Shown here in pieces: positions 44,898-57,900 of a stretch of 64,000 bases of DNA (position 1 is the stretch's first letter; each line of letters opens with the position of its first letter). The stretch comes from Triangularia verruculosa (lineage: Eukaryota; Ascomycota; Sordariomycetes; Sordariales; Podosporaceae): the NCBI GenBank assembly GCA_033296885.1, contig MU863906.1, positions 62,001 through 126,000 of the forward strand, read 5' to 3'. The position numbers were made by a program, and so were the translations under genes. The notes beneath the pieces are model-generated. The model saw only the letters and a list, made by a program, of their open reading frames with translations. It was not told the origin of the DNA and ran no database searches.

Positions 44898-45422
44898 ATG
44901 GACAGAGTCTTTGGGAACTACATGTCGAGCCGTCTCTATTGGAGACACCCGGACCCAGAGAACCCGGGCAAATACCACCACAACGAGATCTACGGGTGGA
45001 CAAACCTCAACAACCCCAAGCGAAGAGAGGGCGACCCTTGCAAAGAATGCGGGAAAACTGCAAAATCTCCTTACAAGGCGACCAAAGACACAGAAGTGGT
45101 TGATAGCGCGGACGTTGCACGGGCTCAAGTCTTGCGGACTATCGGAGGTCAAGAGCTGTCGCCAGCGTGGTTGAGGTCTACCAATGTGAAGTGCTGCGAT
45201 TGCGGGACGAGCCACACGCACGGGCTGAATTATCGGCAGTATGACTGTTTCCATAAGGACAGGAGATATGGGCCGGAAGATGAGGAAGATCACAAGGTCG
45301 GGAGGAAGCCGTGTACGTGTGAGAAGGTGAACCAGTGGGGATTTGAGGTCGGACCGTATTACCCCCGTGACGAGAGGGCCGAGGGGTTGTTTGGGAAGGT
45401 GAAGAATAGGTTTTTCAAGTAG
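44898..45422 (+). CDS. Hypothetical cysteine-containing protein
   Basis: Unrecognised, single exon, 174 aa, starting MDRVFGNYMSSRLYWRHP; the leader just before the ATG is C/A-rich. It has three CxxC-like or CxC sites (CKECGK at about 49-54, KCCDCGTSH at about 98-106, CTCEK at about 139-143) and could bind zinc. There is no signal peptide and no membrane segment. The charged, Tyr/Trp-rich sequence (YGWTNLNNPKRREGD, WGFEVGPYYPRDER) does not look random. Codon usage is C/G-ending like its neighbours, which supports coding. It follows the degenerate kinase on the same strand but is 560 bp away, so co-transcription is unlikely. Confidence 0.65.
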   Translation: MDRVFGNYMSSRLYWRHPDPENPGKYHHNEIYGWTNLNNPKRREGDPCKECGKTAKSPYKATKDTEVVDSADVARAQVLRTIGGQELSPAWLRSTNVKCCDCGTSHTHGLNYRQYDCFHKDRRYGPEDEEDHKVGRKPCTCEKVNQWGFEVGPYYPRDERAEGLFGKVKNRFFK

Positions 45423-46046
45423 AGAAATATGGTTCAGTTTCCTTTTTGAGAGGCGCTTTTATGGATGTCATGTCGCTGAAGTGTTGTTGAGGTTGAAGCC
45501 AAGAATCCGGGGTAAAGCACCACCCCTGCTCCCCGTCGGCAGATGGCCCCCACGAACTATCACTGCTCCACAGGGCTGAACTTCATGTTCCACAGGCTGT
45601 ATGGCTTCGGCAATTTGTAGATCAGTGACTTTTTTGTATCGGCATGTGGGATTCGCATGGTCTAGCAGCCAGGTGGTTTAGAGGAGGTGAAACACTTGTT
45701 GTAGTCTCTAATTACATAGCTTCCAACTGCTGCCCCGTGTTGTCTCTGTGCGGTTTGCTTCCACATCCATATTACAAAGGAACATATTGCCGAAATGTAT
45801 CAAGAAGAAACATGGAAAACCATCCGATTCCCGCGTAAAAGTACAGCTTGAGCAAAGCCTGAAAACAATGACCCTTCGTCCCAAGATGGAAGAAAATAAA
45901 CAACAAACATGGCAATCCCGTGTTCAGTGACGCAGCCAGGCCCTGTGTCGGCTGCTATGCAATAATGTAAAACAGACCAACCTCTTTGCCGAATCCTCAT
46001 CGCCCCATCCAAGTGGGCTTCTACCTCGCTGCCGTGTTCCTGAGCC
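45423..46046. other. Intergenic between convergent genes
   Basis: 624 bp of 3' flanks with no supported gene. Confidence 0.5.
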
Positions 46047-46982
46047 TCATGGGGTACCCTCGCCTAGTAGCCGTGCAATCAGCACATAAATGAAAATGAC
46101 GCTCCCTATCACCAACATCTTGTTGTTGCGAAGCCAACCTTGTCCCGCTTCTCGTTGTTGGATGACGGCATCTACCACCGCATGGGCCTGGTGACCGCTC
46201 CCCGAGGCAATCCCCAGTTGTGGCCCACAAGAAGCAGGGTTTGTCTCAACTATCTTCATGCCCGTCGCCGTATCAATCTTGTTTTCTCGCATCCACGCCC
46301 AGTTCTCAGCGTCGATTTCTGGCCACTCCGACTTGAACTTCAGGCCACCATCTCCCGCTTTGACGTTGCCCTTGCCAGCCTTGCTGTCCCCTTTCAGATG
46401 TGACCCGCCGCCTGTTGAGTTCCACCACCGAGACCGCGCGGCATACATCCGCCTCTCCGCCTCGGTAGCCGATACCGACCCTGTTGTCATCTCCTCCGAT
46501 GTCATGAACGAGAGCAGGCCGATCAGGATGGTCGATACCTCCCAGGCCGGATTAAAAGATCGCGGGTGGAAGTCGGATATCGAAAGACACAGACGGCTTG
46601 ACGGTTGAAACCGGCCGGAGGGGGTGTGCATGCGGATTGCCGGTGGGGCAAAAGGGTAGTTAGGGGGAAAAATCAGCGTGCCCCAGTATTGACCGCCATG
46701 GTACGGGGTGTCCTCGGGGCCGGTAATAACATAGTGCCACCTGTAAGAGAAACCTTGTTAGTCTTGTTCTTGTTCTGCCGTTTCGAGGGGCATATCCTAC
46801 TCCAAGATGTTCGTTTCTGAGGGGTGAGCTTGGATGTACGGAGGCGGGTTCTCGGAGATGCTCTTGTATTCGCGCGTCAACTAGATAAGGGTACATCAGT
46901 CACTTTAGCAATAGGCATATATAACTAGGCGGCTGCGACCGAGAAAGACACTTACGCGCTTGTGCGCTGCACGACTGGCCAT
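46047..46982 (-). CDS. ubc6: Ubiquitin-conjugating enzyme E2, Ubc6 type (ER tail-anchored)
   Basis: E2 of ER-associated degradation, anchored in the ER membrane with its active site in the cytosol. Model: complement(join(46047..46740, 46801..46880, 46956..46982)), introns of 75 and 60 nt, 266 aa; exon 1 codes only nine residues (MASRAAHKR). The UBC fold spans about residues 10-160: LTREYKSISENPPPYI, WHYVITGPEDTPYHGGQYWG, FPPNYPFAPPAIRM. The active-site Cys is Cys87 in RLCLSISDFHPRSFNP, the same position as in yeast Ubc6. A polar linker is followed by one hydrophobic tail anchor (MLVIGSVIFIYVLIARLLG) near the end. Shares a 466-bp divergent promoter region with Sam50. Confidence 0.95.
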
Positions 46983-47448
46983 CTGGTCCGAGGATCGAGG
47001 AATGAGGAAAGTGGCCGATAAGGCGGTGGGAATGGGCTGAAACAAAGACGGTGTAGCGCGAAAAGAAAATGCCGAATTTATAGGGAAAAAGTGCGCAGAA
47101 GTTCAGTTGGTTATGTTATTGGCGATGGCTGAGGACAGAAAGCTGCTGTGGCAGTGGGTGACGAAATCAAACTTTGACACTTGAAGGCGACAGAGGGTTG
47201 CGGCTGACATGACATGCCCACCAACAACCTGGAACGACAGCACGGCGGGCGGCGTCCTTGGTTTGGAACGACCCAAAAGTCAATCAAAGAATCCCCGGAG
47301 TGGGGCCTGCGTGTTCTTACGTCAGCGATGCAGGGAAGCCAAGACTCGGGTAGAGTGGCCTTCCACGGACCCCTGTCCAGTCCAATCATCCAATCCGGAA
47401 CTCAAAAAGGTTCCCAGAAGCAGAACGCCAGCGAGCCTCAGTTTAGAG
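46983..47448. other. Divergent promoter region Ubc6/Sam50
   Basis: 466 bp between start codons, no supported coding sequence. Confidence 0.5.
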
Positions 47449-49260
47449 ATGGGGGCCTCTCTCGGCTCCGGCAGCAGCAGTGTAAGTCCATCAGGATGCA
47501 GATCAACCACAAAACGGGAGCCCTCTGTTGAGCTGTCCAGACTCTAACAGTCACCACGTCTTGCTGCTCCCTGATTTGGTACCCCAGAGCTCTTCATAGA
47601 CAGAACTAACACACTGAAATTCACATAGGCTGCCAGCAATGCCAACACCGCAACTGCAAATCAACATCCGGCCTACAGCGCCAATTCGAATATGGTACAA
47701 AATGCTTGTTTTCAGCACTGTTGACTGCTTATTTTGCTGTCCCGAAGTCACTAACAGCACTACCTCACCTACAGCTCGATGGACACCTTCTTACCCCTGC
47801 TTCTATCGACACTATCGAGCTTCACGGCGCCAACAATGTTCGCCGGTCTCTTCTTGATGGAATCTTCAAGTCTCTTGTTGAGGGCCCAGAAAACGCGACC
47901 TCTACACTCGGCGAGGCTTTGGAGCGTGTTGGTGCCGCCACTCGGAAGCTCTCCCGGTTTGGTGCGCCATACCCTTTTCCCAAGAGGCAAAGTCCCAGGT
48001 CTAACATAACACGTAGATATCTTCAAGGAAGATGGTTTCGGAGCATTCATATCCGAGGCCGATCGGCCTGACGCCACTCCCGACAGGACATGGCTCAACA
48101 TTGCCCTCAGCGTAAAGGAGAAGTCCAGGCTGGTGCTCACCGCTGGCACCGACGTCGGGAATGCAGAAGGCTCAGCCTATACCAACGGCGTGTTCCGAAA
48201 CATTTTCGGGGGTGCTGAGACGCTTTCCATCAATGCTAGTGCTGGTACTCGCACTAGATCTGCTTACAGTGTCAACCTTTCTACGCCCGTAAACGGCAAC
48301 CCAGACGTACGACTGGCCCTGGACGCTCTGCGTTCGACAACCCAAAAGCCATGGGCCTCCCACGAGGAACATCTCACAGGCGGAAGTCTGAAGCTCTCAT
48401 GGCTGAGCGACAGCAAGGCAACCCACACGGTCATGTGCAACGGCGTCTGGAGACAGTTAACAGCCCTGGCACCCAATGCATCACCTACCGTCCGCGCTGA
48501 CGCGGGTGATTCCCTCAAATGCTCGATAGGCCACAGTTACACCCTCGACCGCCGGGACAACCCAATGCTCCCGCAAAGCGGTTACCTCTTCAAGTCCATC
48601 TCCGAGCTAGCCGGCTGGGGCCCGTTGAACGGCGATGTCGCCTTTGCCAAAACTGAGCTCGAATCAGCCGGTGCTGTTCCCATCCCCTTTCCTGGTTTAC
48701 AAGGGAAGAAATCAGGCATTTCCATCGGTGCTGGCGTTCGTGTTGGCATGCTCTACCCCCTGGCGAAGGGTTACAACCTCGCTGCTCCTGCCTACCCAAG
48801 CCGCATCAACGACCGCTTCCAGCTCGGCGGCCCTTCTGACGTCCGCGGATTCAAGGTCGGCGGTCTCGGCCCACACGACGGTGCTGATACCGTTGGCGGT
48901 GACGTCTTTGCCGCTGGGAGTATCAATCTGCTGCTTCCTATCCCACGTCTTGGTGCGGAGTCCCCCCTGAGAATCCAGCTCTTTGCCAATGGCGGCCGGT
49001 TGGCAGCGCTTCAGGACAAGTCTGTAAACGGGGAAAATGGGCAGGTCCTGGCGACGGAACCCAAGAAGGTGTTTGACGGTGTAAAGTCTGCTATTGGGGA
49101 GCTTGGGAACGGGCTGCCGAGTGTGGCTGGAGGGGTCGGTCTTGTGTATGCCCACCCGGTGGCGAGATTTGAGCTCAACTTTAGCTTGCCGCTTGTGTTG
49201 AGAAGGGGAGAGGAGGGCAGGAAGGGGCTGCAGGTTGGTGTTGGGGTGAGCTTGTTGTGA
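47449..49260 (+). CDS. sam50: Sam50/Tob55, mitochondrial outer-membrane beta-barrel insertase
   Basis: Core of the SAM/TOB complex, which inserts beta-barrel proteins into the mitochondrial outer membrane. Model: join(47449..47481, 47629..47694, 47775..47961, 48017..49260), 509 aa, introns of 147, 80 and 55 nt. The first two exons (11 and 22 codons) encode a low-complexity Ser/Ala/Asn leader and are less certain. A single POTRA-like domain follows (SIDTIELHGANNVRRSLLDGIFKSL). The Omp85 barrel has YSVNLSTPV, GHSYTLDRRDNPMLPQSGYLF, the conserved DRFQLGGPSDVRGF loop and a C-terminal strand GLQVGVGVSLL. Intron 3 joins KLSRF to DIFKEDGFG with donor GTGCGC. The barrel assignment is firm. Confidence 0.92.
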
Positions 49261-50189
49261 GACTCTGCAAACGGGGAGATGTCAAGATCGATTGTTGTAT
49301 TATTATCACTATCATTGGAAAACAAAAAGCCAACACGGTTAAAATTTATAGGATCAGGACCGTCTCCTCCGCATGGCAGGGCTGATCAGAACAAGTCTCG
49401 AGGAAAATGGCAAGGGAGGCAAAGAATTGATAATAATAGGTATTGATTCATCGGCTTCTATCATGATCCTTTTGTCCTGTTCTAACAGTCATTACTCTTT
49501 CTCATGTCCATATGTACACAATGGCGGGGCATTGTATGAGATATAGACAAGACAAAAAGCAAACCAACCCAAAGCAATTCCCATGCGACGATGGGGAACT
49601 TGAAAATATATACAAGATTGTGAAAATGCAAAACAAGCCCCTCCCCCCCCCCCCCAAAACAAAAAACAACCCGCTTTGCCATGTGGCTCATTCAATGGCT
49701 GTGCCTCCCGAGATTCCATAGGTTTTGACCCGATACCAAAAGGAGTTCTAATTCTTCTAGACATTATATAAAAAAAATAAAAGCGAAAAAAAGACGAGAG
49801 AAAGAGGGGAGAAATGTACATGTGGTATCCGGGATCGCTCTATATGTGTATGTGGGTATATGTGCGCTTGTGAGGTGGAGGTGATTATGAAGACATGATG
49901 GGTGCAAATACTTTGGTATACTCCAAGCAAGGCGAAGCAAAAACAAGTCGCGGGGGGCAGATACCAAAAAAAAAAAAACCAAGTCGAGCTTTGCGCTTGT
50001 GGGTATTGTTGTTGCTGCCGAGTGTAAAAGAGAGATAATGAGGCGTTGAAGTGAGAGCGATCATGTCATGATGAGAGACACAAACTCCCGCCTCATCACT
50101 TGAGCGCCGTCAATGTCGTTGTCTTCGTTACTTGGCTAGGTGGTTTTGTTGATTTCTTTTGGTGTGGTAGGTTGTGTGTAGAGACTTGT
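49261..50189. other. Intergenic between convergent genes, purine-rich/low complexity
   Basis: 3' flanks of Sam50 and the ABC transporter. It holds A-rich tracts and a C13 run, with no supported gene. Confidence 0.5.
49643..49655. repeat. Homopolymer C tract (13)
   Basis: Thirteen consecutive C inside an A-rich stretch. Confidence 0.8.
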
Positions 50190-53100
50190 CTACTCCTTCT
50201 TCGCCTTCCCACCGAGCTTCTTCTTCGGCACACGGACGAGCCAGTAGACGCCAAGAGCAGCGAAGATGTTGAAGATGATGAAGACCCAAAGGATACTATC
50301 GGACATGACAGGTTAGCTGTATGAAGACAAGAACGAGGAGGAAATAGCTTCACATACCCAAAGTTACGCCATCTGTCGTCATAGTTAGCTCCGACTTGGG
50401 CGAGGAACACGTTGGTGTCCTTGATGGTGCAGAAAGAGCACAATTCAGAGTTCTCGGGGTTGGTGAGATAACCACCAGCCATGGAGATGTAGGACTCAAG
50501 ATACTCGCCGCAAGTCTGGTTGGCGGGAGGAGCAAACTGCTGCAACTCATTGAGGGCGCAGGTGACTTCAGTGTTGGCGACGGCAGTGGATAACATGGCG
50601 CTCACAAGGTATGTGAAAGGGCTGACGCGGTACATGAAAATCCAGAATCTAGGCATGGTCTCGGGGGTGGCGAGGACACCGCAGAAGATCAAGCACAAAC
50701 TGAAGAGCAAGTTGGCAATGTTACCTCCCGCCTCGGCAGTCTCAAAACCAGCAATGATGAAGTCAGTGAAGGTGGATGTGAACAGCATGAAGGCAACAAG
50801 GAGCAGGAACATCAGCGCACCACGCTCAGCAGTCTGACCGGCAGCGGCAGCATTGGCATCAAGACCAACAGGGTAGTACCAGGTGACGAACATCAGAGCA
50901 GCCATGAGCGTGTTCCAGGGGAGCTCGACAATGATCTGTGAGAGCATGAAGACCTTCCAGCTGTACACCTTGGAGGGACGCTCACGAACCTCATACAGTG
51001 AACGCTGGACGACGAAATGAGGCATGGTTTGCTGAACGAGCTGGCCGAACACAGTGAGAATGTTGAAGATGGCGAACATCTGATTTTGGAGACCCTGGAT
51101 GGTGTTGGGGGCCTTGAAGAAGACGAAACCAATGAAGAGCGAGACGATGAGACAGAGGACAGCTTTGGAGTAGATGTAGGTGGGAGTGCGCCAGTATTGC
51201 TGGAAAACACGATGCGTGACGCTGACGAGCTGCTCGCTGAAAGGAGCAGCGAACTCGCGATAGCTGCCATCGTCGGTAGCCAGGGCATCAGACGGCTTGG
51301 CCTCAGACTTGAGACGCTGGAGCTCATCCTGGACGGCCGCATACTCGGGGCTCTCGCGCCAGGCCTGGTGCCAGTCAACCTTGGTAACACTTCCAGGGGC
51401 AGCACCGATGACCTCCAACATCCACTCGGCGGGGTTGGCGTCAGCAGGGCAAGGGAATCCACCGTTGCGCTCGAAGTACGAAGTCATGGCCTTGGAGTTC
51501 TCGCCGATATCGCCGAAGTACACAGTCTTGCCACCCTTGGCCAAGAACAGGAGTCTGTCGAAGCGCTGGAAAAGCATGGCCGAGGGCTGATGAATGGTGC
51601 AAAGAATGGCCTGTCCGCTCTTGGTGAGCTTCTCAAGGAGATCAAGAATGGCCCAAGATGTTTGGCTGTCGAGACCGGAAGTAGGCTCGTCAACGAAGAG
51701 AAGAAGAGGGGGCTTGGCAGCAAGTTCGACACCGATAGTAAGACGCTTGCGCTGTTCGACGTTAAGACCTTCGCCAGGAACACCAATGATGGCATCGGCA
51801 TATTCCTCCATTTCCAGAAGCTTGATGACCTCGTCAACATAGGCGAGCTTTTCTTCGCGGGGAATGTGGGCAGGTTGGCGGAGGAGGGCGCTGAAGTTCA
51901 AGGCCTCACGAACGGTGGTGGTTTGGAGATGGAGATCCTGCTGCTGAACATAACCAGTCTTGCGCTGGAACGAAGTGTCCCTGGGGTGACCATCAACCAA
52001 CATTTCACCAGTAATGACTCCCATAGAAGTGCGATCAGCCAAGCAGTCGAGAAGGGTGGTTTTACCAGCGCCGGAGACGCCCATGAGAGCCGTGAGCGTT
52101 CCAGGCTTAACCCAACCATCAACATTGTTCAGGATCTGGCGAACCTCGTTCTTGACCTTGACCTCATAGCAGACATTGTTCCAGTGGAATACACTGGTCG
52201 AACCCTGGATGTTACCGCTCTCCTTGTCAGACTGGTAGCCTGGAGCCGCCTTGCCAAGAGGGCCGGCAACAGCAACGCCACCAGACTCAGCATCACCCTT
52301 GTTCTCCTTGAAGGAGGCAGGCTTGTGACCACGCCGGAAGACCAGAACTTCACCCTTGCTCTTGGCGGCAGAGACAAGCTCAGCGGCAATCATGTAGCAA
52401 CCGAGGAAGAAGATCACGAAACCAATGAGAATGCCAAAGTTGCGCCACTTGTGAGAAACGTAGTACTTGAAAGCCGAGTTAATGTAGTCGTCGCCGTTGA
52501 CCACGGATATACCAGGGATGGAGCCGATGGCAGAGCAAGCGCGGTTCTCCGGAGCGATGTTCTCGTAACCCGGAATCATAAGGTTGGGTACGAACTGGGT
52601 GCAGGTGAAGTTGCGGCCGTGGAACTCGTTGACCATGAGTGACTCGAAGGAATAGGCCAGCGGGTCGATGTAGTTGATCCAGCGGCACCACCCAGGCATG
52701 TAATCGATCGGAATGACGAAACCCGTGAAGATGACCAAGGCAAGAATGATGGCAGCCGCGGGTACCATGGCCTGTGAGAGTGTTCTTGTCGAACTGGCAA
52801 TTGTCCGGAAAATCATGGACATGACCAGAACAGTGAAGAAGGAGAACAGCAGGAACACGAAGAAGGCGCCGGCCTCTCTGCGCAGATTCGTCATGAAGTA
52901 CAAGGTCAGATTGAACACCAGAGTGTTGGCAATCTTGTACGGCAAATCGCAAAGCATGGAGGCGATGGCTTCGGCAGATGGGTGATAGAGAGCGTAGGCC
53001 TTGTGTTTTTCGACAATGGGACGTTGCGAGTAGAGAGTGAGAATTTCGAGAGCACTGGAAAAGGCGTTCATGAGACAGGCGAAGAAGAGGAGAGCACCAC

Positions 53101-54905
53101 GCTGGTAGAAACTGTCCGTTGTGGGTTGCAGGTTGTAGAAGATACTGGAGATGATCAAAGCCATAATGGTGTTGCCGACTAGAGCACCGATGCTCAAACT
53201 AGGATCACCAGTCAAGCGCTTCCACCCTCTCCACAGGCACAGCTGGATCTGCTGCAAGTAGGACAGGGTAAAGGGCGACTTGAGACGCTGGCTCTTGGCC
53301 TGCTGGGCCTTCTTGGACGCACGGAAAGCCTCAGCATCGGGGCCGTTGATGGGATGCGACTGCTTGTAGGCTTCAATCTGGGCCTGCAGAGTCTGGTACT
53401 CGGAGCTGTTCTTCCAGGCGGCAGCGAACTCGTCGGGGGTGCGAGGAGCCTTGCCCTCAAAGCCGGGGCGCACGACACGCTCCAGGGGACTTGTCATCGA
53501 GGTCAAGAAATCGGGTGTGGTCTGGCGGGAAGGGCAGTCGAAGCCGAGCTTCTCGAAGTATTGACGAGCCTCGCTGGCCTTTCCGAAAAAGATCTGGCGG
53601 CCTTCGTAAAGGACGAGGGCCTTGTCGAAAAGGTCGTATGCGCTCTGGGGGGCCTGGTAGATGGAAACGCAGCAAGTGCTCTGGAACAATTCACTCGACA
53701 TCTTTAGGTTCTTGCAGAATTCGATGGCGTTGGCGCTGTCAAGACCTCTTGTACTGTTATCCCAGCACTGAAGAGGGGCACCGGACAAAGCAGCCTCGGC
53801 AATGGTCACACGCTTCCGCTCACCACCAGAGACACCGCGAATGTACTCGTTACCGACACGAGTGTTGACAGTGTGGCTGATGCCGAACATGGCCATGACA
53901 ACATCTCTCAGATGGTTGGCAAACATGCTCTTGCTGACACCTTGGGGAAGCTGGCGGGGCGCACGAGCGCGGGCAGCAAAGGTCAGGGTGTCACCAACCG
54001 AAAGCTGGGGGAAATGTGTGTCGACCTCAGCGGTGTAGATGGCTTCACCACGATGATGGGTGTGCATCTCCTCGGCGGTCATACCTGAAGCACTAGTCAG
54101 AACAGTCCAGTCATCATCGAACATCAGCCATGTAACATTACGAACCTTGATAGTTGAAATACGAGCTGTCATCCATGTAGATGCCGTTGTGGTCACCAGC
54201 AATGGTCTTGAGGAAGGTACTGCAGCCAGAACCCGGAGGACCAAGCACAACGAGCATCTCTCCCTTCTCGACCACACCATCGAAATCGCGCAAGATGTCG
54301 ATGCGACGGTTGGCGTTGCCTGTCAACTTGCGGGCGAGTCCGACAAGCTCGAGCCAGACGTTGGCGACATCCTTCTGGTAATCGGTGGGCGCGCCGAAAC
54401 CAAAGACGTTGAGGTGCTGGAAAGCAACACCGCTGGTTCGGAAAGAAGCGCCTCGGCCGTCCATCATGCCCACAACAGCCTTGGCCCAGGCTTTGCTGTT
54501 GAAGTTGGGACCATTGGGGTTGATTGGCGAGTTCTCATCCTTCAGGGCAGCTTCGAACACATTGGTACCGGGTTCGACACCATACTGAGATTGCGTGGTG
54601 TACTTGCGGGCCAGGGCGAGCACGGCGCTGTGGCGGCGTTCCTCCTCAATAGCTTCGTCATAATCCTCAGCGTTGTCGGTGATATTCCCCTTCTCATTGC
54701 GCACGCCTTCGCTGTCGGCAACCTCAGTAACGGACGTAGCTCTTGTTCTGCTCACGTCATTCTCATTCCGTCCTGGCGAGCCTCCGCCAGTAAGAGCCTC
54801 TTCGCGTTGCGCATTCTCGTTTGTTCTCGTCTGGGTGAGGGGTGCTCCGGCGGTCTGCGCCGTGAGGTCGTAGTTCCCGAAGGAACCTGCCCCGGTGAAG
54901 GACAT
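50190..54905 (-). CDS. PDR-type ABC-G multidrug transporter
   Basis: Full-size (NBD-TMD)2 plasma-membrane efflux pump of drugs, azoles or lipids. Model: complement(join(50190..50295, 50358..54084, 54146..54905)), introns of 62 and 61 nt, 1530 aa, the usual PDR size. Start MSFTGAGSFGNYD is preferred over an upstream in-frame Met. NBD1 has the PDR-typical Walker A with Cys for Lys (GPPGSGCS) and signature GVSGGERKR. NBD2 has a canonical Walker A (GVSGAGKTTLLD), the degenerate signature LNVEQRKRLTIG usual for PDR NBD2, and Walker B FVDEPTSGLDS. Two six-TM blocks and Cys-containing extracellular loops (CTQFVPN, CALNEL, CGEYL) are visible. The last intron joins RWRNFG to ILWVFIIFN, completing TM12 and a KKKLGGKAKKE tail. 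Typically under Pdr1-like regulators. Confidence 0.95.
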
Positions 54906-57900
54906 AGTCCGGTCCGTTGGCTGTTCCTGGTGCTGGCAGTTGTCGGTAGTGGGGGGTCGAATGGGGCCCTGAGACAAAAATCGCTGGCTATCACTCAGTC
55001 TTCGTGTGTCGTATAATTCCGAACGGCAACGGCAGCGCCAACAACAGCAGAAATACCAAGAAACTGGCAAAAGTTAAAGAGCGAGAGACAAGAACACAAA
55101 CAGACAACGACGCGTCAGAACACAACGACGACGAGTCTAGTTCGAATGGACTACTAGAAAAAACAGACTTTCCTTGGCCCAGATCGGGGGGCCCCGAATT
55201 ATAAAAGTGACAAGCCTGGGCAACGGAGTCTTCGCAGGGCCCGAGCGGAGCTAATCGAGTTCTGGGCAACGGGGTTTGCGCGCACACCACGCACTGCAGC
55301 ACCACCCCGGCTACCGCAAGGAATCTTCCTCTTGTCCCAAGGAAAGTTCCTGGCAGACTAGCTCGAGCCTTGTGGGGGGGAGGGGGATTACCCGCCGTGT
55401 CCTGTCTCTTCACCGGCCTCGCCAGACCTTCCAAGACTCCCAAACGGAACAAGCTGTCGACTCTCAGCATCATTTCGTCTGCTCTATGACGGCTTATTGA
55501 TGCGCCTTTCACCTGTCGATATCGCCATGTCGTAATGTGGGCAAAGTTACCCCTCACCCCTTTCGTTGCAAGCCTTCTCTCGTTTTCGGTCCCTTGGACC
55601 CTGACATGTGCTTGTTCAGGCAACGGGCGCGGGCGAGACCGTGGCACGGCGTGGATATCGTTAGTGGGGTTTCGATCCATACCCATCGACATGCGAAATT
55701 GCACCGTGGACCTGTTACATCAGCTTGTTCCTGGTTGTTCTGCCCCCCACAAGCAGAGCCTTCCCCCCTTGTCAATCAAGATCAGTCAGCGTTGCCAGAA
55801 TGCGCCTCTCTTGGCTGGCTGGCTATCTTGTCATCGTCTGCGGTCTGACATATTCCTTCTTGTGTCTTTGCGCCTTCACTTCACACTCGAACCCCGTCCC
55901 TCCAGTTTCCCCTGACTAGAGGTCTCCGCTATCTGTTCAAGCACGTGGGTAAGTGCTCCGGAGGGGGAGTGTTCCCAGCAAAAAGATCAATACCAAGCCC
56001 AGCCAAAAGGTCTCCTTTTGGTAGGTCTTGGCGCTTTCTATTTCACCCAATCGAGGCTCAAGAAGATGGGACTAGACGGGACGAATTTCTTCTGCGGACC
56101 AAACGCCATCCGAAGAAAGTACCCCGACAATGCCGGGATCCAAGTGGGTCGCTGCGGTCTCAGTCCCTTGCTCCGTACCTCGCACACTTTCCGGGGTCCA
56201 TCAACAGTCCGATAACCCGGTGTTCCCTGCCGTAAGGAGACGCTGGAAAATCCCAAATATCACCATCGCACCGGCGCAACGGCTCGGGGACATCTGCCGT
56301 ACCGTGCCTCGAGTTGTGTCCGGCCCGGCTCAGCCCTACGGGATCCGAGATCTCTTCGACACCGGTGGCCGTTTAGACGTTGCGCTATCGCATAGTTGAC
56401 ATCCATCACCCGTCCAGCCCATACATGGTCGATTCAACTCAGCATCCCCTATCCTACTGCTCATGAGGTGCTTGACCACTGTGGCATCAGCTCCCGATCC
56501 CGATTACGAGTACGAAACCGCAACCGAGGGTATGTTATTTGTGGTTAACAACCGCGCTGCGCCGTACAAACAGGTAGTCAACGTGAGCCAAATGATCGCT
56601 CATTTGTTCGTTCGGCTATGTTGCTGTTTTTTTGACGTTCATGGATAGAAGCATGTAATTGCCATTTGCCTTTATCAAAGTGTGACACACAAGTTGCTGC
56701 TGAGTAAGCGATACATCTCGACACGGCCCATCATGGACACAGTTCCATTTTGTCCCGACACACATTTGTCCGAACTTTATCACGGTAAACCAACTGAATG
56801 TGCGGTTTTATCGCGAGAAAGGCAATGGTGCTGACCCCTTCAAGCTGAAGCGCATGGTGTGAGAGCTTCTGCAAACTGGAGAACGGTAATGCAATTGTGG
56901 AATTTACAATTGACAAAAGAATAAAACTTGGGATGTGTAACCAGGTGCGAGATGTTCATAGGTTAGCTACCTGTGACATACAATGCCAAAAGCAACATGT
57001 GGCACATGCAACTCAAGGGTAGAAAGGGGCAATAGGGGTAATCGGGGGAGTTCCATCGCACCATCTTCGACAAAACCCATGACAATCCGTTCAGACAGCT
57101 AGCTACACTTGCGCCATGTCACATTGTGATAACTAAGTAGCAGAATGTACCTAGACAAAAGACCTGCAGGAGAATTCCAATTGATGAAAAATGCTCGAAT
57201 TTTTTTGAAAATAAAATGTGAGATACCTATATAGCACCTTACGTTGCGTCTGGGCAAGGACATCCTTCTGGCCTCACATATCCTTTCGGTTCTACATAAG
57301 CCAAAGCGGGAAACCAAAGAGACAAGTGGCCAAGATTCGGAGATGGGTATCCTGTATTCGACTTCTCGCAACACAATCAAGGCGTATAAAGGTATGCAAT
57401 ACATCATGAGGGGTAGCTTATAGGGATTTCAAGAAAAATGACCCTGACCTCATCAACCCCGTGGACCAACACATGTATCTGTTGATTCCCACGGTGCGCT
57501 GTGTACATATTTCAAGATAAGTACAAGATGCCATATGTTTATCCTGCAAACATGTGGAAGGCCTATCTTTAATTTTAAATGTGATAGATCCAATGAGTTA
57601 TCCCAAGGGAGAGCTCAGCTGAGGCTCCCTTCATGTTTGTCGTGATGAAGTCTCGGTGGTGAATATGGATAGAAGACAGATCATGTCCAAGGCAGTGTCG
57701 GTGCTACTACTTCTTAAACCTGTCGATGTTGATAAGCTGCTAATCAGGTAAGCTAGGCTAAATATATACCGGTATGTAACTACATAACCAGTGGTTACAA
57801 CAGATTTGTGTACCAGAAAGTCCGGCACCGCCATCGCGCTGATGGCGTTATGGATATCGATTGCTGGCCAGATCAAATAGCACATACAGATAAACTTAGC

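Noticed and set aside
44900..45420. Metallothionein-like assignment for the 174-aa Cys-containing protein
   Set aside because: Only a few separated Cys pairs in a long charged protein; not the dense Cys pattern of a metallothionein.
51017..52642. 541-codon open frame on the plus strand inside the ABC transporter
   Set aside because: It is exactly antisense to conserved NBD2/TMD coding sequence. Strong codon bias in the real gene (few TTA/CTA/TCA codons) leaves the opposite strand open; its translation has no domain.
54060..55016. 318-codon plus-strand open frame opposite the transporter N-terminus
   Set aside because: Same antisense effect; it spans a spliced intron of the real gene and has no recognisable features.
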